A stretch of 64,000 bases of DNA. Origin: Curvularia sp. ZM96 (taxonomy: Eukaryota; Ascomycota; Dothideomycetes; Pleosporales; Pleosporaceae). The position numbers were made by a program, and so were the translations under genes. A model generated the notes under the pieces. That model did not search any database and was not told the origin of the DNA. It saw nothing but the letters and a program-made list of their open reading frames with translations. The first letter of the stretch is position 1; every line of letters starts with the position of its first letter. The DNA is taken from the NCBI GenBank assembly GCA_022457065.1, contig JAJGBQ010000001.1:7812001-7876000 (forward strand), in the 5' to 3' direction. Of this stretch, positions 55,801 through 64,000 are shown in pieces.

Positions 55801-57863
55801 TACATATCTCACTAGGAGAAATTACTGATCAGATGCAGGCGAATCGATTGGAAGAGAATGAGGAGGAGCCACTCAAGGTCATTCACCAAGTCACTACACA
55901 GTTCGACATTCCCCTAGAAGAATTTAAGACTCTGAGAGCAATCGGTACAACGCTTTGTAAGTATGGTTCTCGCTGCGATGACGGAGAACGCGAGAAGGCA
56001 ATCATCGCCGAAGGCATCCCGTACCTAAAGCAGGCTGTGGAGCGTATGGAGGGCGACACTCAAGAGAAAATTGCAACACTCCGCCTTATTGCACCATGGT
56101 ACACTTGGATTGACGAGCATACTGAGGCCATCAAGTATCATGATCAAGCGTACGCTTTGCTGCCAGATCCAGAGTCAGAGGATCTGACCAAAGAGAAACA
56201 GAAAGAGTTTGGCGCAATCCGACTGGAACTGTTAACCGCCAAAGCCCAGGCGTGTCTAGCAATGGAGCAGCCCGAGGAAGCCTTGAATATCTGGAACGAG
56301 GCCAGGAAATTTTCTGGTGATGAACCGCTGTGGGGTACCAATCTCGATGACATTACCCTCTTGTTCAAAGAGAAAAACGATCCCGACGGAACCAGGCTCA
56401 TGAATGAACTAAAGTCCTGGACCGAGAAAGAGCGGAATAGTTGGTTTACATATTGTTTCACGGGCTGGGTTGATTCGAACGCAGAGACTCGTATGCAAAG
56501 AGCGGCAAAACTGGCTGGAGAGACTGAGCTACTCTTGGAATGGCTGTACGCCCTGGCCAAGACTCTTCCTGAGGACAGTTACTTCCTGTTCAATATTCGA
56601 TCAGCGATTGCGAACCTTTACTACCCGGTGATGGGCAATGTCCAAAAGGGAAAAGCCCTTCGTCAAGAAATACTGGCCATGAACCCCAAACCCGACTGGT
56701 GGGAAGAAGAGACAATGCATGAGAAAAAGACACAGGAACGAATGAAGCTCGCGGAGATACTCTTTAATGAATTCCAAGATTCTGCAGATCCGGCGAAGAA
56801 AGAAGAACTTGTCGAAACCTTGAGGCTTCTGCCGAATGCCCATAGCGACGACGCTTTTCAGGAATCTCATGTGAGCATGCTTCTCGCGAATATGCTGCGG
56901 ATTATGGGCCCTGCAAAAGATTTCCAGAAGCACCTGAATGAGCTGTTCGATGCTTGTATCGCTGGACTTGAAGATAGCGTGTCTTGGAATGACTCTTCAA
57001 GCCTACGGCTACTGTCCAAAGTCTTGGCCTCATTGGATGGTTTGGAAAGAGATGCCAAGATCGCATGCGCTGCACAGTTTTCCATCCTGGACCGCAACAT
57101 ATATTACCAAAACAGTGAGGCTGAAGATTCCGAAACTTCATCGGAGAAAGACAGCGCCGAAGCTGATGCGGGGCACAAGGCTGAAGAGGAAACAGAAACC
57201 ACAAAGGAGACTACTGAAGCCGAGAAAGCCCCATTAGCAGATGGTGGATCGGACGCTGTGGACGCCACTCTTTCCGACAAGGCAGCTGGCCAAAGACGAG
57301 ACTCTGCAGAGGTCGCCGCAGTGCCAGAGTCGATAGCAGCAGTTCAGGAATCGACTGAAGAAGAGCCAAAAGCCATTGAAACACAGACTGCGCCCACTAC
57401 AGAAGTACCGGAGTCGACTGAAGCACAATCGGAGCCTACTGAAAAGCAATCAGAACCCACCGCGGAAGAAGCAGATGAACTTGATGAAGACGTTACTGGA
57501 ACCGGAATCTACTGCGATGGAGGCTGTGGCACGGACATCAGCAGATGGGTTAAACCAATGTATTACTGCTTGGTCTGCGTCAACTGCGATCTATGCGAAG
57601 AATGCTATGGCAAACGTCAAGCTCAGACGCGCGGCGAAATTGAAGAACCGTGGCTCAGTTTCTGCGGTCGCGATCACCGCTATATCAAGTCTCCGATGAA
57701 GGGTTGGAAGGGCATCAAGAATGGCATGATCCGAATTGAGGGCGAAGAAGAATTTGCGGTCAAGGACTGGCTCAAGGGCTTGAAGGAGGAGCGGTGGCCG
57801 AAGGCTTGGAATACGTTCTGGACAAGGCAGGGCGGTTTGAAGAATATTGGGTTGGATGACTAG
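52888..57863 (+). CDS. NLR-like STAND protein: Goodbye domain, P-loop NTPase, helical repeats, C-terminal ZZ zinc finger
   Basis: Four exons (52888-53229, 53276-53471, 53517-55792, 55839-57863) splice in frame to 1,612 residues. Residues 1-125 match the fungal STAND N-terminal Goodbye domain (LWTQAISDYNARTGEDL ... FPPAMPVGLVFTAASRLI). A helical linker (about 190-330) precedes a NACHT-type NTPase: Walker A GDEGMGKSF at 403, Walker B RLFLVFDGLDEA with D507/D510, sensor-like VLVTSRPEE. An acidic insert (about 714-733) lies before LSFQDRSLRQYF. After residue 939 come helical, TPR-like repeats (TEAIKYHDQAYALL, EEALNIWNEARKF). Then follow a Glu/Thr/Pro-rich linker and a ZZ-type finger starting at C1497 (YCDGGC, MYYCLVCVNCDLCEECYG, RDHRYI). 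Fungal NLRs act in allorecognition and probably innate defence. The specific role here is unknown. Confidence 0.88.
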
Positions 57864-58077
57864 CTGGTGTAGGCACTATTGGTGGTTGCTGAACTCTCTC
57901 CGTGAGAGGAAGTCTTGGTCTCAATTTCAGTCATGACATCTCGCTGTCCAGTGTGATGAGATCCTTTAATGGCAATCTAACGAACAAGTGGCTGAATTGC
58001 ATTGGAGTGTGCTAAGCATCGTAACGCATTGTCGAGAGGAGACACTCTGAAAAGACTATCACAACTATCGTTCCTCC

Positions 58078-59023
58078 TCAGTCACGATCATGCATCCGCC
58101 TGATATGCTCTTCTAATTTGTCGCTCCTTTTAAAAGGCTGGCCTCCATTGCTCATGTTTCGTTTGCAGGTTGTAACATGGCACCAGAAGCTTTCTCTGTG
58201 CGGATCATGGAAAGTTTCATAGTGGCGCCATAGTTCAGCGCAACGCGAGAACGTGATACCAATACAGCTGTATTCGTCGCACGCAAATCTGCGATTCCGA
58301 AGGACAGATCCTACTGTGCCGACGTCTTGTCCGGAATCGATTGTTCCGCTCTCAGTGGCAGTCGGTTGACATTGTTCCTGATATCCGAGTAGTGTGTTCC
58401 GTGAATGGCGACAATCCCAGTTGTCTATTGGATTGGTGTGAGCGCTGAAATCGCCAAGCGTCGTGTCTTTGGTTGTCGCAGGGCTATAGTGGGGGAAGGC
58501 ATTGGTTGATGTATGATCCAATCCGATAGGTTGGCTGTATTGTATTGTAAGTAGAGAGAACTTCATCAATGGTGGTGAGACTGACCCGAACATAGAAGCA
58601 GGCGTCCCATTCGATATGCTTGCAGTGTCAGGCGCATTGGTCGTATGGACCCCCCACGCAAGTTGGGGTGGTAATGGCTGCTGTGGAGCCGGCAAAGCCA
58701 TGTAACGTTGCTCGAACCCCATTGGGCTATAATGGTTCTCGGCATCTGAAGTGCCAAACCGATGTGCTAGATCATTAATTAGATAAAAGAAATTTCACTA
58801 GCAGTTAAGACTTACATTGTCCAGTGGGGTCACGGGCGGGTTGAAGAACCATGTTTGGTCGGTCAGCTCCAGTGTCTTCGATAGCTGAACAACATTGTTA
58901 GCATTTTTTGGAGATGCACGACGGGCGATATCTCTAAGACTTACTATGGAGACTGTTTAGGATTTCGGTCTCGCCACTTTCTTGAGCGTCATGACGCAGA
59001 AAAGTCGATGCAGAAGGGCTCAT
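58078..59023 (-). CDS. C2H2 zinc-finger protein (putative transcription factor)
   Basis: Three exons in gene order (59023-58945, 58884-58816, 58766-58078), each with clean GTAAGT donors, give 278 residues. The first 190 residues are polar and Pro/Gln/Ser-rich. The C-terminus carries two atypical C2H2 fingers: CDEYSC ... ELWRHYETFH, and CHVTTCKRN ... KRSDKLEEHIRRMH. Such paired fingers with long loops occur in many Pezizomycotina regulators of unknown target. A 51-nt in-frame segment (58585-58535) has weak splice signals and could be an optional intron. It converges on the NLR-like gene with 214 bp between the stops. Confidence 0.75.
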
Positions 59024-60415
59024 GGTCCAGGAAGTTGAGTAGCAAGGTGGGGGAGCAAGTCACGCTTGAGAAGAGCGCCTTTGTTTGCACTCTCTGGAGT
59101 TCTTTGATGGGTGTAGCAAAATGCGAGGGAGACCGGGCACTTATAGCAACGACTTGGCATCAACCTGGCATCAACCACCCTCAAAACAGTAAAGTGTTGC
59201 GCGCGCATTTTGTGGCGTTGTGCCTGGACAGATTCTATGGCTATAAACTACTCAAGGGCAAACATTGAGGGCAACGATGCGGGCGCTACTGAGCTCTCTC
59301 TCCTGTGTCCTGACTTCCGGTGCTGGCCCATGCGAGGGTAAAACAGCCAATCGCTGAGGGTTGTTGGCGACAAAATGCCCTCTTTGGGAGATGGGTAGGC
59401 AATCCCACAAGGAATGAAGTTACAACACCAACGACAAATGCGCATGCGATAAACCATTGACTCACGGCCGTTGCTACGCGATCCAGTCGTCGAGCAGCGT
59501 GTGCGTTCCAAGAATCAGTCGTCGCAACACATTGAGCAATCGATGATTGAACTTTAGCGCTATTTCATTTGAGATTGCAGAAATACATATGTAGACTTGC
59601 AATCACATCAGTACTGCGTACCTGAGCAGCATACACGAATTCGTGGTCCGGGGCGGCACAGGGCCAATGTCAAAGTTTGGTGCGTTGCAGTAGGCGGCCT
59701 ACAATGCAGTAGTCTGCCGGCTAGCGTTATACCGGCCGGCTCGTTATAGAGTCCGTATTGGGATAGGCAGCACATTGGTATCACCGACAGGGTCATTACC
59801 CCTTTGCCCTTGTACAGTACAAGGACTTTGGCAGATTTTGATACGTCATCAAGCGTAAAAGATGAGCGGAGATTATGAGGGGTGTCCGAGAGTTGCAAGG
59901 TTGTTGAGCCCCACAGAGCTGTCCGCGCCGGACTTGGTGAACAGCCCTGCAAAATTCCGGGCTGCTTCTCTTCTTTCCCTTTGCCCGTTTATCACGGTTT
60001 GCTCACCCTGAATTTTGCCCGCATACATGTCACAATGTGCGGTCATAATGCACGGCGCAGTCTTTCTGGCTGCCCGAAGGCTTTCAATCCGCTAGACTGA
60101 TATGCCATCTACTAATCTCTCTGACTCCTACAACATCAGCAGCCAGTCGTGTCGCAAACGATTGTCTACTGTACATCTCCGGGTGAGGAAAAGAAGAGTG
60201 GAAAGCAAGATAGCACACACAAACACACATGCGAGTCATTGTGCGGAGTGGGACTGGCAAGTTTCAATTGGTGGCCGAGAGCTGAGGCTGCGCTGTCAAG
60301 CGTTTCCACGCTCGTATCACTCCTTAAACTCCCAGCCGTAACTCGGAAAATAAACGACTAGAGGTCTCGACCTACCACGCGTTCGGCTAGTGCCGGATCA
60401 GAAGTAGTAATACTG

Positions 60416-60445
60416 GCGGGAACGAGGCACGCGGGAACGAGGCAC
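60416..60445. repeat. 15-bp unit tandem duplication
   Basis: Two exact copies of GCGGGAACGAGGCAC followed by a third partial GCGGG. Too short to classify. Confidence 0.6.
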
Positions 60446-61114
60446 GCGGGATGCATGACGCAAGGAACCGGATACCTGCGCAGAGTCGAAACTGGCGTTT
60501 GGGTCGATTCGACCAGCTGCTAAAAAAGAACCGACGCAGATCCACGTTGGTACCAATTTTCCATGCGATCTGCACGTCGCCCGAGTGTCCAGACATTTCG
60601 CAGCATAGCATGCACATTTACCCCACCCTGCGCATATCGGAACCTTACACACAGTATTTCTGTCGCTACACCCAATCCCATGGCTCGGTGGGAGTATATC
60701 CAGATATCAACGATATTGCGTGCATGCGATCCAGCTGACCCAGCAGCCAGCCCCTTGTAACCATTTATCCGGGTCCCTCACCCCGCCCTCCAAACAAAAA
60801 TAAAAAAAGTCGCGCGCGACGGGATCTGATTGATCGCCCAGATTCCAGAACAAACGCCGCTTGCTGACCGCTTAGATTAACGTCGCGTGGGAAAATGCGG
60901 AGGGTCTAGATTACAGGCGGGTTGGGGTCAGGGGGGTGAGAGCAGCGATAGCGCGGCTGTGCTTAAATAGGTGCGCAACTGCCACTCTTTTGGGTGAAAG
61001 TGAATCGAGTTTCGTTTGCTTTTGTCGCGTTGACGGTATCGTCAAACGAGTGAATGACTGAAACCCTCTCCGTCCGCCATCCGCACTTCCACCGCTCTCT
61101 CGCCTCCCCACAGG

Positions 61115-61122
61115 TATATAAA
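61115..61122 (+). promoter_or_regulatory. TATA box of the cysteine-rich peptide gene
   Basis: TATATAAA, 142 bp before the ATG, followed by a C/A-rich leader (CAACCAACACACTCAACC) typical of highly expressed fungal secreted-protein genes. Confidence 0.65.
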
Positions 61123-61263
61123 CCGGTGATCTGCTCCGTTTCTGGTCAACCTCTACACGCATCCTAAACTCTACATTCAACCAACACACTCAACCAACGA
61201 CCGCCTTCTCGACCACCTGCAAACCACCAAACCGTACTCGACAGTACACCCATCTCCAACACC

Positions 61264-61587
61264 ATGAAGGTTTCCATCATCCTCGCTGCACTTGGTGCTG
61301 CCGTCACCCTTGCGTCCCCAGCTGCCGTAAGTATTTACATGCCCCAGAGTTGAATTAAACTACATTTACTGACTCGGTGTTTGCTCAAACAGGTTAGCCT
61401 GGAGCGCAGTATCAAGGAGGTCCGCGACACCGAGGGCACAGCTTCACAGCTGGCGTGCGTCGAGTGTCCCTGCGACGGCTTCAGTGGCAGGTGCACATGC
61501 GTAAGTCCTACCACCGCAGCCCAATATTGCTGCATTTAGAGACTGACTTTCCTCCAGATCCCGAACGGATGCTGCTGCATCAACTAA
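61264..61587 (+). CDS. Small secreted cysteine-rich peptide (66 aa), candidate effector / antimicrobial / metal-binding peptide
   Basis: Three tiny exons (61264-61326, 61393-61500, 61558-61587), each bounded by GTAAG donors and CAG acceptors, encode 66 residues. The signal peptide is MKVSIILAALGAAVTLASPA. A charged pro-like stretch (SLERSIKEVRDTEG) follows, then a compact C-terminal core with eight cysteines in the order CxxCxC, eight residues later CxC, and a terminal CCC before IN-stop. A strong TATA box and a CA-rich leader precede it. Eight cysteines could form four disulfides, as in fungal effectors or antimicrobial peptides. The CxC and CCC spacing also recalls metallothioneins, though those are not secreted. 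I do not recognise the exact family. It converges on the RCH1-like gene. Confidence 0.75.
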
Positions 61588-61859
61588 GCGCATGAAAGGC
61601 ACTTCTGAGCCGGTGAAACATGGCGTCAGTCTCGAATAGGACGCAACATGGCAATTGACAAGAAATCAAGGGCTTGGAGGAACTGAAATGTGAGAACATT
61701 ATGGAGGTAGTGGAGATTGGAAAGTTGTGGCCAGTGTATGCGGAGAGGAGTGCATCTCATCTACTGCCATAGGTAGAATTGAGAAGCCCCACACTGGGCC
61801 AATTCAGATAACACATGAACTAGCAAGACGAATCAAGACATCGGTCTGCTCCAAACAAG

Positions 61860-63152
61860 CTAATTGTTGCCCCCTGTTTCCATGTGCTTTTCAGCCTCTT
61901 CCTTTTCTTCTTCCGGCCGTATCCATCTGCGAAACCCAATGGTCATGATACCCCCAATGGCGACCTGAAAGGCTTGGAAGATGATAGCAGGAATTTGCAT
62001 CTTCGACTGATCCACAGGATCGATATTGATGTACATGACCGACGTAAGCGGGACCACCATTGCAAGCGCCTTGGCCGGGCAGCAGTAGCAGCAGGCAATG
62101 ACATCCTTTTTCGGCAGCCAAAACGTAGCGGCTGTAAAGCAAATGGCTAACCAGATAAAGTATAGCGCAATGGTAATGAAGACAATAAAGATGATATTGG
62201 AAGACTTGACGGCTTTGAATGCACCCGATGAGAAGGCCTGGTCAAACGTCTGCCACACCATGGTGAGCAGAGCTATGGATGACAACTTGAGCAGCTTCCA
62301 ATCGAAAAAGACCTTTTTGGTCATCTTGGGGAACAAGCGCTGCACAATCTGGCCCGCAAGCATGGGTACAAAAAGCGACAGGCCGAGTTGCATAAAGACA
62401 CGCTGGTAGATGTCGGCATAGCCAGAGCCACGCTGCAGCACCTTGCTGTACCAGGAACCAGTGGACAGGTACATTTGGAGTATCACAGGCGTCAGGAAGG
62501 GGCAGAGAAACTGGCCGATGACAGATTGCACTACAGTCAGGGCGGCGTTTCCATGGGCTTGGCGCGTCATGACGACATTGCTGGACATGGTGGTGGGAGC
62601 GCTGCCGACAAAGAGGAAGCCAATCAGTAGCCATGGGTCCATGAAGCGGGGATTTGTGGCGCACAGGCTGACAATGGCAAAGGTGGCAGCCGAGCAGACG
62701 AGGTAGCACTGGAGCTGCACGAAGATATGTAGTTTCCAGCGCATGTAGTTGGCCAGCATGACCCGGGTATCGAGCGTGCAGCCATTGACGAAGAAGATGA
62801 CGGAGACAGCCAGGTAAGTGATGACTGTTCGCTTGGTCCGCTGCTGGGATGCGGGGACTTGGACTTGGGAGGATAAGAGGACGACAGCACTCATTGCTAG
62901 CAGAAACCACTGGTCTTTGACGAACCACTTGGCTACCTCGACTATCTTTGCGGCCTTGGATGTCTTCCTGCTCTTACGTTCGCTTCCGGGCTCCCTAGTC
63001 TCTTGGGCCGGCCTTTCCGGGGCGGAATGGCCAAGCACCGGGGGATCAGCATGGGTGGAGTCGATGTTGGTTCCTTCGCAGGTCCGTTGATCCGGCGTCG
63101 ATTTCTCCATACAGGCGGCTTTCGAGGAGACAAGATCACTGATGGTTGCCAT
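61860..63152 (-). CDS. SBF-like membrane carrier, RCH1 / SLC10A7 family
   Basis: Single exon, 430 residues. A hydrophilic N-terminus of about 70 residues precedes around ten hydrophobic helices (for example WFLLAMSAVVLLSSQV, VITYLAVSVIFFVNGCTL, LLIGFLFVGSAPTTMSSNVV, CCPAKALAMVVPLTSVMYI). The SSNVVMT and AKALAMVVPLTS helix breaks are those of the bile-acid-symporter-like fold in the RCH1/SLC10A7 group. These plasma-membrane proteins limit calcium uptake in yeasts. Length and topology are normal. It is divergent from the gene at 63621. Confidence 0.9.
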   Translation of the reverse strand: MATISDLVSSKAACMEKSTPDQRTCEGTNIDSTHADPPVLGHSAPERPAQETREPGSERKSRKTSKAAKIVEVAKWFVKDQWFLLAMSAVVLLSSQVQVPASQQRTKRTVITYLAVSVIFFVNGCTLDTRVMLANYMRWKLHIFVQLQCYLVCSAATFAIVSLCATNPRFMDPWLLIGFLFVGSAPTTMSSNVVMTRQAHGNAALTVVQSVIGQFLCPFLTPVILQMYLSTGSWYSKVLQRGSGYADIYQRVFMQLGLSLFVPMLAGQIVQRLFPKMTKKVFFDWKLLKLSSIALLTMVWQTFDQAFSSGAFKAVKSSNIIFIVFITIALYFIWLAICFTAATFWLPKKDVIACCYCCPAKALAMVVPLTSVMYINIDPVDQSKMQIPAIIFQAFQVAIGGIMTIGFRRWIRPEEEKEEAEKHMETGGNN

Positions 63153-63620
63153 GATGCAGCTGGCGGTGGACGTAGTGCATCGACGAGTCCATAAATAGGC
63201 CAGGATATGCCGCTCTTCGGCAACACGCAGGCTACTTGGCCAGATAGCCGACTGCTGGGGATCGGCGTACTTGGGGTATTTATTGCCGGGACGCCCGCAT
63301 GTGCGGAAGAGACCGGAGAGGCCGGCAGCCGCGAAAACTCTGCCTCAGGAATGTCAAGTATGGCGAGCCCTGGCCGTCGAGTTGCACCGAACAGACAAAG
63401 AGGGATGAAACCTGGCGCGAGGCTGGCTGCACCGTACGCGCTGCGAAGGCTTTTCTTAGTCATCCGCCAGAACCACCCCCGCGTCTTCTAGAACCATGGC
63501 CTTCCCCGTCTGTCTGTATCCAGACTTTCGCCCGCCCTGCCCATCCTTCCCCCAGACAAGCCTGTCTGCACCGCCCCAAACTTTGTAGCCGCCCGCCCGT
63601 TTCGAGCCAGATTCACACCA
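63153..63620. promoter_or_regulatory. Divergent promoter, RCH1-like / cyclo-ligase-like
   Basis: 468 bp between start codons. CT-rich leader before 63621. No other gene seen. Confidence 0.5.
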
Positions 63621-64000
63621 ATGGCGGCCCGCCCCTCCTCCGACGAACGCTCACGGCTGATTTGGTCGCGCGTCTACCAGGAGCTAATCCAGGATGCCGT
63701 TCCTGACGCGCGCTTCAACTATGACTTCATGTCTTTTACGCCTGATTTCAGAGGCTCTCTTGCCGCCATCGATCGCTTAACCGCACTGCCATGTTACCAG
63801 GCTGCCAACGTCATTCTCGTGACCCCGGACAACAGCCTCGAACACTTGCGAGCACGAGCGCTTCGAGATGGAAAACGTCTGCTTGTCGCTACCTATCGGT
63901 TGCGCAGAGGCTTCATCCTGCTGCATCCGGGACGCATCGACGAGAGCAGATACCACCTCGCCGCCTGTCTCGATGGCATGGAGAAACCGGGCATCGGCCG
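63621..64000 (+). CDS. 5-formyltetrahydrofolate cyclo-ligase-like protein, 5' part
   Basis: 126 codons run off the window end without a stop. The N-terminal RLIWSRVYQELIQDAVPDARF, then YDFMSFTPDFRGS, VILVTPDNSLEHLRARAL and KRLLVATYRLRRGFILL, match the fungal branch of the 5-formyl-THF cyclo-ligase/MTHFS-like fold. Members include cyclo-ligases and related proteins without proven folate activity, so the reaction (ATP-dependent conversion of 5-formyl-THF to 5,10-methenyl-THF) is probable at best. The start is the first ATG after the leader. C-terminal catalytic parts are outside. Confidence 0.75.
   Translation, partial: MAARPSSDERSRLIWSRVYQELIQDAVPDARFNYDFMSFTPDFRGSLAAIDRLTALPCYQAANVILVTPDNSLEHLRARALRDGKRLLVATYRLRRGFILLHPGRIDESRYHLAACLDGMEKPGIG

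Larger units (their letters stand above)
59024..61263. other. Intergenic region with promoter of the cysteine-rich peptide gene
   Basis: 2.2 kb with no other gene recognised. It includes a 15-bp tandem duplication (60416-60445), a 12-bp palindrome GTCGCGCGCGAC (60809-60820) and the TATA box at 61115. Confidence 0.5.

Overview
This is a eukaryotic, almost certainly filamentous-ascomycete window, about 64 kb. The genes carry short (46-79 nt) GT-AG introns with CTAAC/CTGAC-like branch sites. Several families are typical of Pezizomycotina: a Fungal-rhodopsin/PTH11-like receptor, a GH54 arabinofuranosidase, a sedolisin, a Goodbye-type STAND protein and a Fot1/pogo transposon. Gene content and style suggest a plant-associated Dothideomycete (Pleosporales-like). 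That placement is an inference from memory of gene families, not a database result.

Layout. 0-5 kb: end of a PHO13-type HAD phosphatase, DNA primase large subunit PRI2 (with an MCB/ACGCGT box in its promoter) and a class II aldolase paralogue. 5-6.85 kb: a complete Fot1/pogo element with identical 66-bp terminal inverted repeats, TA target duplications and one apparent single-base frameshift in the transposase. 6.85-10.3 kb: gene-poor. 10.3-15 kb: a seven-TM PTH11-like receptor with a GC-AG intron, then a secreted GH54 arabinofuranosidase. 15.8-23.6 kb: housekeeping block with MIC60, an unknown protein, and SAC1 and a RAB5-type GTPase sharing one divergent promoter. 24.9-31 kb: secreted sedolisin, a CAX-like cation/proton exchanger, and a secreted probably GPI-anchored protein with an in-frame intron. 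32.9-40 kb: an Arg/Ser-rich unknown protein, an AKR7-type aldo-keto reductase, a GNAT acetyltransferase and a GT31-like glycosyltransferase with a PAN-like tail. 40.5-49.3 kb: FACT subunit SPT16, a divergent mitochondrial carrier, a 2-hydroxyacid dehydrogenase and a T5orf172/Mug113 GIY-YIG-like protein. 49.3-52.9 kb: gene-poor. 52.9-59 kb: a 1,612-residue NLR-like protein (Goodbye, NTPase, helical repeats, ZZ finger), convergent with a C2H2 zinc-finger gene. 61.2-64 kb: a 66-residue secreted cysteine-rich peptide in three tiny exons, an RCH1/SBF-type carrier, and the start of a 5-formyltetrahydrofolate cyclo-ligase-like gene.

The most interesting accessory region is 49-62 kb. An NLR-like candidate immune or allorecognition receptor, a zinc-finger protein and a candidate effector or antimicrobial peptide lie there between long gene-poor stretches. 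Exon boundaries were worked out by hand from splice signals and reading-frame continuity, with no transcript data. No tRNA, rRNA or CRISPR was found.
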